NCBI GenBank assembly: GCA_034509925.1
Contig: CM067526.1
Coordinates: 9,875,629-9,939,628 of the forward strand
DNA: 64,000 nt
DNA from: Hirudinaria manillensis
Taxonomy: Eukaryota; Annelida; Clitellata; Hirudinida; Hirudinidae
Direction: 5' to 3'
How positions within the stretch are numbered: position 1 is the stretch's first letter; every line of letters begins with the position of its first letter. A model generated the notes under the pieces. The model worked only from the letters and a program-made list of their open reading frames with translations, ran no database searches and was not told where the DNA came from. Of the stretch, positions 27,093 through 38,530 are shown one piece after another. Position numbers and translations under genes: made by a program.

Positions 27093-27605
27093 TATCTATT
27101 TTCTGTTCACACTAGCGGGAAAATAGTAGCACCTAAACAGCTTTCATTAAATTCCAATAGCATACAATATAAGACGTACAAGTGTAATCCTAACGAAGGT
27201 TTGTTTACTTCGTAAAAAGTAATGTTAAAAAGTAAATTTCAATAGAAAGTTATGAAGTCAATCAACTGTTCTAATTGAATGCCATATTAATTAAGTTAAA
27301 TTAATTTTTAGTTTTTATTTACTTGTTTTGCAGCAATGCACAAAATGTTTTTTTAATTAAGTAATAATTAGTTTAAACGTTTTTAAGAATTCTCGCTATT
27401 TAATAACAAATACAGGACATTTTTATGGTTTAAGTTTTTATTCTTAGTAAATTTGTTAATGCAAAATATATTATAACCCTAGTTACTAAAATACTATGAA
27501 TTTGATATTTTTATTATTTATAATCAAGTTCACATTTAATCGTGTGTTGATCAATTCGAAACCGGGAATATAACTTTCGAGTTTGAGTTCTTTTAATTGT
27601 GGGGC
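27093..27605. promoter_or_regulatory. Shared head-to-head intergenic region of CCDC28 and HAUS4
   Basis: 513 nt between the two start codons on opposite strands, strongly AT-rich, with no coding signal. By position it must hold both promoters and could be bidirectional. No TATA box is clearly placed. Confidence 0.45.
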
Positions 27606-30405
27606 ATGAGTTCAATACGTGAGTATAGTGTATTCACCATATTATCTGTAGTATATTGATTTAGTATACAGCTTGTTTTCCATTTTTGATAGGCATTACA
27701 TAGAATGCTTCAACAAATAACTACAATTGTTTACCTCATTTTGAGCTAGGAATAAATTTTGAGAATGTCAGAAAGATATTGCTAATATTAGGAATTGGAA
27801 ATGTAATTCATGTGAATTTTAAAAGCACAAGATAAAAATTTCTTGAATGGTAGTTCATGATTTAATTATTAAACTAAAATATCAATCTTTTAAAATTGAA
27901 TAAAAGTTTATTGTAATTGTATGATAATGCAATAAGCTAAAGGCAGACAGAAGTAATAAACATGATACAATAATTTCTTCCTAAACCTTTTGCTGATATT
28001 TTATGTATTAAACATAAATGGTGTAATTTATATAATTTTTAAATACTTAAATTTAGTGCAATGTAAAGCAATACCATATTTTATTATTTTTATTTGTGAA
28101 CTATAATTTTAAACTTCATTATTTATGTAACTTTATTATTTGGAACCAGTGTCTAATTGCTTGGGTGTGGAAATACCAGAAGAGGTCCTGTCAGCCAATC
28201 CTGGTTTTGCAAATTTATTGATGGCTATTTCACAACGCATCGGTCCAGATGGAATTTCAAAAGATATCAAAGAAAAAGCCAATGAAGTTGGTGATGTCTT
28301 TTTTCTGTTAAATGTTTTTTTCAGAAATGTTTGTAAAATGACAATTCATTTTCATAGATGAAGTCAAACTTGATGAAGCAAAAGGAAGCTTATTTTTCGA
28401 AGCTAATCCTGTTCGATGAAGTCCAATCGATTCTTTTGGAAAGAAAATTCAACTCAGAAACAAATGAGGTATCATTTGGTCTTTGCATATCTTCAAGAAA
28501 CATTGTTTGGATTAAAATTTTAAATTATTTAATAATTTAATTTGGCTTCTTCATTTGACTCGGTCATTTCTTTGTCTTAGTCAAGTGATTTGTTGTGGGA
28601 CATGTTTGTGGATTCAAATTGCAAGGAATTACTATCTGCTGATGGTGAAAATTTGAATTTGTTTGGACTCAGTGAAGACAGTTTCACATGGAAACCAGAA
28701 TACAAAAAGGTTTTTATATTTGATGATAATTTAATGACACTCATTAATGGTAATAATAATAATAATCTCATAATATTCAAAATTATTTATTGATAAGCTT
28801 CTTACATCAAATTTACAATCTAAAATTCATGAGAACATGATTTTCATATACATATTTGGTATCACATCTATTTTTTTCTATGATTTTATGTTCATATTTA
28901 TATTATTTATTAATTAAATAATTAGTTAATAAAATATTTCAACTTTAAGTTTATGGACCAAAATAGGATAATAAATTTTGATTTATAGATGGTGGAGAGT
29001 AGCATTCAAATGGTTCTCTCAAAGTTAGAATCAAACTTGAAAGACAGGTGCGAATCGATCTCCGATGTTTACAAACTGCGAGAGGATGGTAACTTTGAAA
29101 TTTCACTTTTTAAATTTTTTAATTTGTTATTTCTTGTTATTTGCCAACGTGCAGATTAATCTTTCAGTTCACAAATCTTATGTTTTTATAATATTATTAC
29201 CTTTCAAAGCAGCTTCATTGATATTTCTTGTTCCTATGTTATTTATGAAACCCTTAAAGTAATTAAAAAATTATGTTATTCACAAACTTTCAGGAGAATT
29301 TCAGCTTCCAACATCAACCAATCTTCCACAACTCGTTGAAAGGGATTTAAAAGAATTGAAAAAACTGAAAGCCTACCTAAAAGAGCTGCAATCAAAACGA
29401 CTTCTGCTTTTTAATCAATATTATGATGTAATCATTGCATCCTTTCATTACCAAATTTTGAAATTCCACAAACTCTAATATTACCTTATAAATAATTGAT
29501 AAAATATTATATTTGTGCAGTTATGCACATAGCTTTAGATGTTATCAAAACTTAATGGGCCATAAGTCTATCAAAGTAAGAAATCAGTGAAAGTTACCAA
29601 GGAATATTAACTACTCTGAATATTAATAAGTTAATAAACTTATTAAACAATTTGAAATTTATTAGCATTTAATAGGATCATCAGTTCCATTAACAACAGA
29701 GCTGAGCCAGTTATTTACTATTGGAATGCATTCTCTGCTTTTTTTCCAGTGCCTTACCAAGTCTGCACGTCTGCTGGCTGACATCACGAAGATATACAGA
29801 CTCAAAAAGATACCTGAAAATAACAAGATCACCATCGATTGGCTCGTATCACGTTGTGATGGCCTTTGCACGAAAATGAGGTGACGTTTCTTTGCCTTTG
29901 TGAGGGTCATTAACCAATAGACTTGAACTGGGTTAACTGAAACTATGTTTCAGGATGATGGAGCTTCAGGTTTTGCACGAGACCTACAGCAAGGATGCCG
30001 TGAAGGCGCTCACTGTTATAAAGTTTGTGGATCCTGATTTTTATTAGATTGTTTACAAACAAAGTAATTACCAACAGCATATTTGCTGTTTGGGGTTTGA
30101 TTGATGACCATTGGTTATTAATGCAGTGGGAGTAAGGAGTCTAAAAGACTTGCAGACATGCAGATCTTTCAAGAAACTTCTAACTTTGCATTTGAAGCAT
30201 TTTGCATTGAATTCAAATTTGAAATCTCTTTAGGAAAGAATTGGATCAAAGTTCAGAAGAAACTAACAAGGAATTGAAGCAGGTGACTGCCCTCCTCAAT
30301 TGTTATGCATCCCTTGGTGATGAATTTCAGGAAGTTGTGAAAGAATTCAGAAAAGTCAAAGAGGAGATTGAAAACAGGAAGTGGGCTTTGGGCCAGTTGG
30401 ATTGA
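27606..30405 (+). CDS. HAUS4: HAUS4, augmin complex subunit
   Basis: The augmin (HAUS) complex binds spindle microtubules and recruits gamma-tubulin for branching nucleation. Exons: 27606-27618, 28150-28286, 28358-28468, 28581-28709, 28989-29088, 29294-29427, 29750-29880, 29954-30022, 30234-30405, giving 331 residues (human about 363). Matching segments are NPGFANLLMAISQRIGPDGI near the N-terminus, LFGLSEDSFTW mid-protein and, at the end, LLNCYASLGDEFQEVVKEF followed by ENRKWALGQ. The latter two are strong HAUS4 signatures. The middle is predicted coiled coil. The 13-nt first coding exon (M-S-S-I) and the donor at 28287 are chosen by phase and are the least certain parts. Confidence 0.88.
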
Positions 30406-32160
30406 AGCAGATGCAAAAGGACTTCATCCACATGTGTTTATTATCCACGTTATGTTTGTTATTCATTGCTTTGTCCCGAGCTCTTCTGACGAACTCGATT
30501 CTACTTAGAACCTTGATTGTGGTCTGTTAAATAGAAACTTTGAACTGCAAAGCAGCGGCAGGTGTTTCTCTAGCCTACGTGTTTTTGCCTTCCTGTGCCT
30601 CGATTCGAAACGCTTAAGACACGCTTCCGCGTAGAATCGAATTATTTCAAAAAAGTGAAATTTAAATTTGAAAAACTGACAAATCATTCGGTGCGAGTTA
30701 TTTTTTGTCGATTGTCGTGTAACCTTCGAGTCTCGAAAGCGCGTCACGCATTGAGCCAAACGTCTGCGAGTCTCGCCGCCACTTAATGGCGAACACCTGC
30801 CTTCGGTGGCCGAATTTTTTTTTTTCAAATAAAAATTAATTTTAAGTTCGGCAATGAGACATCGTTTTTATGAATAAATTTGGGATAAAAATAAGATTTA
30901 AAAACAACGATTTTTTTTTAAAATTCACTTGAACTGAGTTCAAACTATTGCTAGGAACAATTGAGGGCTGGCGAGTGTAGGCATGTAACTGTACTTTCCT
31001 CGTACTACAACCGTTCAATAAAAGCAGACATTCCAAGGAAGTTGTGCCTCATCACACGACAGGAGCACACGACAGCACGTGCCAAAATCTATCGTTTCGT
31101 AATGGCAGACGGATGTCACCATCTTCATTCGACGTCCGATTGCTTAAGTGCCACTTGAACCCAGCTGTTAAAAAGGGGCACCTGTTGGACTGTTTGTTGT
31201 AAAAGATGAGTTTAGTGAATATTTTTTTTTTTTTTGAGACAAACATTTCGGTGCGAAAAGATTTGCGAAGATGAGTGGTTTTCGAGGTATGGGAGAAGCT
31301 ATTATTAACCCGTTGTAGTTAGTCTGCTATTAGTTGTTATTATTATTATTAATAATTGTTGTTGATCATTCTGAGATTGCTTGTCTCGTAATCGACCGAG
31401 TATTGAACTAAATCATTCAGGTCGTTATCACTTAAAGAGGTGATGTTCAAACAGCCCTTTGCCGAATGCATTGAAAACGGACTCAAATTAATCGAAGGTC
31501 ACTTCAACGGAGCAGGTGGAACGACTGACAAGAGCGAATGATAAATTTGAAATTACTTTCACCGCATTTAATTTGAAAGCAAACATAGATTTAACGAGAG
31601 AAGAGAGGTCGCGTGCCCAACACGTGAAATAAATGCTCTGTTGTTTAAGACGGCACCGAAGCTCCTTTCTTTACTTCGAGAATCTTAGACAGCAAGAATA
31701 CATTCACCAGACAGAAATTCAAAACAAACTCTATTGCCACCATTCAAAACATTGTAATATTGAAATGGTTGAAAAGATATTCTTAAAAACGTTTTAAGCG
31801 ATTGTTGGTCGAGTGACAGGCAAAAGCCAATTAATTCACTGGCGACATTTGGCACGTAGGAGTACGTGAGATCAAGAAGCTGGATTTTGATTTTTTTTTG
31901 ACGGGGACACGTTGGAACCTGTACTTGTGATCGACTTGGAGAATGATCTTCGCCGGAACCGACGAGGGAAATATTTGATAAATCTGAAATTTAAAAACTG
32001 CTATCTCCCCATTGTCAAATCCTAACTCCACCCTAAACTTACCCCAATCATTGGCTTTAGAAATCCACTTAGAACTGGCTGGATGTGGATTGGTGGTGAT
32101 TGTCACTTAATAAAGGAACCCTGGAAACATAAAATACAACATAAAACAGCTTCGCAGTTA
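30406..32160. other. Gene-poor stretch downstream of HAUS4
   Basis: No recognised gene. AATAAA at about 30829 and 31017 may end HAUS4. Two patches (about 30530-30800 and 30960-31160) are noticeably less AT-rich than their surroundings. Open frames at 30505-30828 and 31831-32106 (minus) lack homology, and the second lacks an ATG. A homopolymer T run sits at about 31221-31235. Confidence 0.5.
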
Positions 32161-32204
32161 TAATGAATCATCAGCAGACACGAGGACAAAAATTGTGTTG
32201 CCTG

Positions 32205-32310
32205 GAGATAATGATAATAATAATAACGTTAACATAAAGGATAATAATAATAGTAATAATAGTAATAATAATAATAATGATAATTATAATAACAATAATG
32301 ATAATAATGC
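32205..32310. repeat. Imperfect AAT/ATA trinucleotide microsatellite
   Basis: Tandem ATA/ATG units with interruptions. A further ATG/ATC tract follows at about 32500-32575. Confidence 0.9.
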
Positions 32311-33286
32311 AAAAATTAAAAGTTAAAAACAGGTCGAGAGAGTTTTCAGCTGGTTGCAATTGTCTTCTTGGCTTCCCGCCGATCCACGTGTCGCCTGCTC
32401 AATCCTGTCCTCTAACTTTCTGTCAATCACGTCTTCAGACATTGGTAGTCTCTTCGTATCAAATAAATAAATTTGGCATAAAAATAAATACGTCGAAATG
32501 ATAATAATAGTAATGATGATGATGACGATCATCATCATCATGACCGGGTCAACGGTGATGATAATGATGATCCTATTTAACATATATTACTCATATATTA
32601 ATGATGATTGGTCTTCCTAATTAAGACTCGATAATTTTCAATATTTATTTTCAAAAATGTGACAAAATGAATTTAACAATAATTAATTATTTATTTTATT
32701 TTTAGTTATGTTTAGTTATGCGCAAAATGAAGGGCCACTTGGATCACCAACTGTTCAATCTGTTCAATCATGAATATGGTGATTAAAACAATAATAATGT
32801 TATTATTAACATCATTATTATTATTATTAATTATAGGTAGTTAATTTGCTGTGAGCCATTATTGTTGCCTTCGATTTGTATCAAACATTCTTTTAATCTT
32901 CTACATGTAACTTATAAACCCTTGATTCGCTTATTATAGTACATTATTATTTTCATTATTCCTTAATAATGTCGATTTTAATTATTTAAGCATATTATTA
33001 TTTGGTATAACCGTCGGATTCACCCCCCTATTATGCATAGCTAACTTAGCCCCTCCCTCCTTATTATTTTTTAATTTAATCTCTAAATATAATAATATTA
33101 TTGTAATACCTGTTTATGGACTGATGAAGCAAATAAAAATGAATACCTAAATTGGGGATTTTGACATTGCGGTACTTTGCAATGTATTTTTATGTGACGC
33201 CATGACTCGTCATTGACACGGGATTGGAACAATGGATCAGCTGTAATTGCTGAGGTCATCATTTACGGTGCACGCTGATGTCAGAT

Positions 33287-33361
33287 TCAACAACAACAAC
33301 AACAACAACAACGACGACGACGACGACAACAAAGACGACGACGCCGACGACGACAACAACA
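33287..33361. repeat. Compound (CAA)n/(CGA)n microsatellite
   Basis: Runs of CAA grade into CGA and back to CAA over about 75 nt. Confidence 0.9.
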
Positions 33362-33574
33362 GAATCATCGACAAGAGCGTCGCTAATAATCTTGTTATTA
33401 ATGGCTTACTAAATTAAAAATAACAGAATTAGGTTAAAGCTTATTGATAACTTTAACGAATATTAACATCAACTATAATTAATAATGATTAATAACAATT
33501 ATAATTTAACATTTATTACAATTAAATATTATTATGAATGGAAATGCTGTTTATTATAATTACTCGACTCATCA

Positions 33575-33830
33575 TGACCGTCATCGTCATCATCGTCATC
33601 ATCATCAGTTTAATTTGCTTAATTCGTCCAAGACATTAAGCAGCAGAACCTTGAAGTTACGTGAGAAAAAGGAGAGTCTCAACACAATTCGTATGAAATA
33701 ATAACTCAACAACAACAACAGTAACAACAATAACGATTATGATGACGACGACTAATACTTTATACGTCGATGTTACGGTGATGATGATAATGATGATGAT
33801 GGCGATGATGATGATGATAATACGGCACAA
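33575..33830. repeat. Scattered ATC, CAA and ATG microsatellites
   Basis: Short ATC runs at 33578-33607, CAA runs at 33710-33735 and ATG runs at 33778-33818, separated by AT-rich DNA. Confidence 0.85.
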
Positions 33831-34387
33831 TAATTAATATTAATAAATAAAGTCTGGCATTAGACTGGTAGACCGATCACTTGTGGGTCGTGCCAATCCT
33901 GGCAAAATATTCGTTCAGAATCTTCGTGTGAACACCGGGAACTCTTCTCGTTCAAGAAGAAGTCGTTTGCAATTCACGTCTGTCGCACGAGGCTAAACCG
34001 TCTGTGATTGTCGTAATTAATTATGTTAATTAATAAATAAATTAAATAATAACAGCCTTAATAAATATGATAACGCAATGTTATGATATTGTTACCTAAT
34101 TATCGCCGGTTATATTTATATTCGTGCACGTATTATCTGCGATCCTATAATCTTATCAGAAAACGTGTCATTGTTATCACAGTTGTAAATTTGTACGGAC
34201 CATTATTCAATCAATTATATAATTTAAGGCATCGTTTATTTACCGTTTTATCTTATTGTTATTGTACTAAATATAGTAAACCAAATTATTATACAAATAA
34301 TTGAATTTTTAAATATTATTCTTATATCGGATTGATACGACATCACCGGAACATCTTCGGAGCAAATCAGAGTCAGTTCTGCGGCAG

Positions 34388-34479
34388 CACCAACAACAAC
34401 AACGACAACAATAATAATAATAATAATAACAATAATAATAATAATAATAACAATAACAACAATAATAATAATAATAACG
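34388..34479. repeat. (ACA)n/(ATA)n microsatellite
   Basis: Long mixed AAC/AAT tract. ATC/GTC runs lie nearby at about 34664-34765. Confidence 0.92.
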
Positions 34480-34925
34480 ACGACGTGTCAGCAAAGTTTT
34501 AAAAGAGCGTCGTATCACAACATTATCAATTATTATTATTATTATTAATTCGTGATATGTGATGTAATTTGATGTTTAACCGGAAAATCACAGTTCATTA
34601 TTCAGATCTCTTCTAAATCAAGAGAAACAGAAACAATCAGACCAGATCACAAATGACAAAATCATCATCGTCGTCATCACTATCATCATCGATGTCATCA
34701 TGACTTTCATCACTGCCAATATCGTCATCGTCGTCGTCGTTGTCGTCATCATCGCTGTCACCACTGCCACCACCTCCTTGCCTTGCCGAGACGCACAACA
34801 ACAAAGCAATCATCAACTGATTTTTTTCTTGACAATCGCTGAAAGGACGAGGCAGATGTCTCGAACCAGGGTTACTCCTCAACTCAATTGCATAAGTTCA
34901 ACTCATCGAGGAGTGAGATAGATTG

Positions 34926-34970
34926 AAGAGAGAGAGAGAGAGAGAGAGATAGATAGAGAGAGAGAAAGAA
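34926..34970. repeat. (GA)n dinucleotide microsatellite
   Basis: Tandem AG with a GATA interruption. Confidence 0.95.
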
Positions 34971-35899
34971 GATAAATGGAGTAAGAAAGTGAAAAAGAAA
35001 GACCGTAATAAAACTTTGGTTGTTCGAAGGGAAGACTGAACTGAACTGAAGCACCACCAAGGCACAGCAGCGGTCCGTGGACGAGAAGGATTGAAGACGT
35101 TCACACATTCGATTCGAGGTGGACGTCAACCATTTCAATCAATTCAGAGATGATTCACCAGACCAGAGAGACTGCACTATTTTTGTTGGACTTGTAGAGC
35201 TAACGTTCATGAATCGTTATTGCTTTTAATAACATCTGCACTCTGCTAATCTGTCTTCTTGCGCCGCTATTGTAACCAGGCATTGTAAACTTTACATGTC
35301 TTTAAATGTAAATCGAGGCGTCCTTCGAAACTTCGAAGCTTGACCCGCCCTGATTCCAAGGTCAGATTTGATTGGTAGAGCAAATATTTATTCATCAATA
35401 CATGATGACGAAATGAAGTACGAGAAGAGGTCAAACAGTGCTTCAGCGTTATGGCTGAGAAAGATTGAATCTCCGATTGATTGGGTATGTTGCTGTTAAA
35501 TTAAAACCACGGTTGTCTATGAAGATATTTATAGACAGATTATTGTCTCATCCATCCTAATAGACCACCTTAATGTGTCTAAAAACTTAAGGACCTACTA
35601 GACGCTAAGCCTACCCCCGCAAAAAAAAAAAACAAACAAATATTTAAAATATTTCTATAAATGATGCTTAATTAGATGAATTTGAAACTTAAACTATGAA
35701 ATGAAAATAAATATTTAACTTGAAGAATTTCAAGCAGATCTGATTTCTCTTAGTAACTTGCTTGAACAGTTACTTTAAATGTTTATCCATCATTCCAAAT
35801 CAGTTGCTACTTGCATTTTAATTAAATTAACATTTAATATTACATTATTTTATTACATATATAATAGTTATCTGTATAATTTTAATAGTATTATAATAG

Positions 35900-35902
<3 letters not shown>

Positions 35903-35936
<34 letters not shown>

Positions 35937-36011
35937 GGATATATAGGATTATTATTATATTATGATAATAATAATATTATTATATTATTATTATTATTAT
36001 TATTATTATCA
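35903..36011. repeat. Opposed (TAA)n and (TTA)n tracts, inverted-repeat microsatellite
   Basis: A TAA tract (35903-35936) and a TTA tract (about 35984-36009) are separated by about 50 nt. They are reverse complements of one another, so the segment can fold back on itself. It lies about 180 nt upstream of the Sox TATA box. Confidence 0.85.
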
Positions 36012-36186
36012 CTATTATTATATAAATGACGAGCACTCGTCTTGTCCTTCAGTAAGCTGAAAGACATAATTAATGAAAATCATTAGACTCGTACACATGC
36101 GTTGCTTAGCACGATATCGTCTGAGAGCCGATCGCGTGCCACAGAAGTAGTCAGTCAAATAATAGCGAAACCGACCGCCCCGACTC

Positions 36187-36194
36187 TATAAAAG
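36187..36194 (+). promoter_or_regulatory. TATA box of the Sox gene
   Basis: TATAAAAG lies 99 nt before the Sox start codon, in a locally less AT-rich stretch. The position predicts a transcript start near 36215-36220 and a 5' UTR of about 75 nt. Confidence 0.65.
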
Positions 36195-36292
36195 TCCAAT
36201 CGTAGACGCCTGTCGAGAATGCTTTGCTAGCAAAAGTTTTTTTTAGGGGGTTTCAAACTGTTGGGACCGAAACCGATCCTCGAAATCTAGCA

Positions 36293-38217
36293 ATGTTCGG
36301 TTCCCGTGAATCGCCTTGCGGTGGATTTTCCACTTTTCAACGGAACTGCCCCGTCTTCGGGTCGCAGCGGGTCCACCCCAACTCCAGGACGCCCTATTCC
36401 GACGCACTGAAGTTCATGGGTGCCAAAAAGGAGGCCTTTGTGTATCATAACGGCCACGTCAAACGACCCATGAATGCCTTTATGGTAAGCGGTTATGATT
36501 TATACTTTACGTCGTTTGCAATTTCTTTTATCATCTGAAAGTTTGGGAGATTCGATGAATAGGTTCTAATGTACAGTGTTTTATATGTAATAATAATGAT
36601 GATAGTAACAATAGCTTGTAAATAGTTGTTTTTATTATCATATTAATATTGCCTTGAAAGTTATGGCGAATGTACTTAACCCAGTGCTGTGCAGTGCGTA
36701 ACTATAAATCAAGCGTATGGCAGATCTCATTAAGGACTGATATCGAGCAGTGATTATAGTTTTGAATGAAAACCCAAGAGAAACTTCGCTAAATAAATAA
36801 ATGACTGAATTGCCTCCCAGGTGTGGTCTCAAATGGAACGCCAAATAATTCAGAACGAGATTCTGACTTCGTCTCCTGACGGTCCAAAAGTTATCCACAA
36901 TTCCGAGATAAGCTGCCAACTCGGAAAACTTTGGGCGAGATTGACAGATGAAGAGAGGAGGCCATACGTTGAGGAAGCTGAAAGGATGCGTGTTCTCCAC
37001 CTGAAGCAGTTTCCATCGTATAAGTACAGGCCGAGAAAGAGGTGAACGATTAAAGCATTAACTTATTAAATAATAAGAATGCATTACTTAATGAAAAGAA
37101 TAAACACGAATTGCTTTTAATGAATAGGAGTCGTCAGGAAGAAATTGACACAGACGACGATACCGTTCAACCGAAATCCAAGGCAAGGCAGGGCACGATG
37201 CTTCAAGCGAAAGACTCGAAAAAATCGACGCAAGAACAAACGAGTCACAATCGTCCGGGACTTGCTGAGAATTGTCATGACTTTGAAGCGAAATTCTCTC
37301 CTACCTGCGGACCGAAGAACGGGAAGGAATTCAAAGAAAAAGACGACAATCTTGAATCGCCTTGCACTCCACAAAGCGGTTCGACCAAAAAAAGGGGAAG
37401 AAAAGTATTCAGTGCTGTTCTGAGCAGCACAGGAGCACTGAGCAAGTTGAAAGTATTTGAAATCATTAGGCAGAATTGTTCGAATCTCGAAAAGTGCAAA
37501 AATCGCTCTCAAGAAGTAAGCGATGAAGACAGCTTGGGAGATGACATGCCAACGAAGAGACGCCTCACGCTTAAGATCAGAATCAACGAGAAACAGGAAG
37601 CACCGACGGAGACCGTTTCCGCATTAGACCAGCAGCTGCTAATCGACTCCCCTACCTTACCAGATGACAGGGAGTTTGGATTTTCCCCTTCGAAACCCGT
37701 TGGAACTGATTCCTTTTTGTATTGTGGACACCAAGAGACCTTCCTTCCACCTAAAAGCAGGTCAATTGGAATAAGCGACGCCTTCTCAGACGAATCATTC
37801 GAATTGTTTAACCTTAACACAATGGAAAACACTTTTGACACGAAGCCAGATCACTTAACCAATTTGTTCAGCACAGCTATCATGCCTGACCACAACCAGC
37901 CACTTGAGAACGCAAATGAATATCTCGACACCGATTACTATTCGTTAAGCGACGTCTCAGCACCGAGGAGCAACGCAAACAATAGCAGCAAGCCTTATAA
38001 AGGTGTCCTCTCAGAAGACCTGGAGTCCATTGAGTTTCCAGCCTGGTGGAAAAACGAACTTTCGGGAGTTGATGTCAATCGCCTACTACAAGATGTTCAG
38101 GATTTCGACGACTTTCAAGCCGTTTCTTTCGAAGACCTTCATTATCAGGATCCATTCCTGAGTTTCATGCCATGTGATAACTTTCCAATCAACGACATGT
38201 TGTTGGAAGGTTATTGA
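36293..38217 (+). CDS. Sox: Sox-family HMG-box transcription factor with an enlarged HMG box
   Basis: Sox proteins bind the minor groove of DNA and bend it. Exons 36293-36484, 36821-37041 and 37128-38217 give 500 residues in frame. The HMG box (residues 55-138) starts HVKRPMNAFMVWSQMERQ, including the Sox signature RPMNAFMVW, and ends YKYRPRKR as in SoxC, SoxB and SoxF boxes. Between the first helix and the conserved HNSEIS motif there are about eight extra residues compared with vertebrate Sox11. The intron falls exactly after AFM. The 360-residue C-terminus is acidic and serine-rich and ends in aromatic-acidic sequence that could be a transactivation domain. It does not clearly contain the SoxC C-terminal motif. 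The chosen ATG (MFGSRE) is the first in frame. Subfamily uncertain; SoxC-like is my best guess. Confidence 0.9.
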
Positions 38218-38530
38218 GGACATGAAATCGCGGGTGCGGCACGAGACCACCTGTTTCCCTATCGGAGGGCAGCTTTTTCAAAATTTTGTATTTTTTTGCG
38301 GTTAGGCCGCCACTAGGACAGATGAAATTGTAAATTTCCTTTGAGTTTTTTTTTATAAAGTTGGCAGCGTTTTTGTTTGTACTTGCAACCCTGAAGTCTT
38401 CCCTATAATTTGCATATCATTTGTGGATAGTTTTAAAACAAAATTGTAATTCATTTGTTCAAATTTTATATATTTCTTATAAATTTTCTATGCATTTAAA
38501 AAATAAAAGAATTTCATAAAATTGTTTTTG
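38218..38530. terminator. Sox 3' UTR with polyadenylation signal; convergent with IGHMBP2
   Basis: AATAAA at 38502-38507 follows the Sox stop codon by about 285 nt and lies only 24 nt before the IGHMBP2 stop codon on the other strand, so the two 3' UTRs probably overlap. No clear minus-strand AATAAA lies between. Confidence 0.55.

Noticed and set aside
31271-31545. Short frames starting MSGFRG and MFKQPFAE as a possible mini-gene
   Set aside because: Joining them at visible splice sites gives a stop in each phase tried, and neither resembles a known small protein.
31831-32106. 91-codon minus-strand open frame with protein-like composition
   Set aside because: It opens with GTG directly after a stop and has no in-frame ATG. 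Splicing variants I tried gave no recognisable family.
32171-34882. Ile-, Asp- and Tyr/Cys-rich open frames
   Set aside because: They arise from trinucleotide microsatellites and have no other support.
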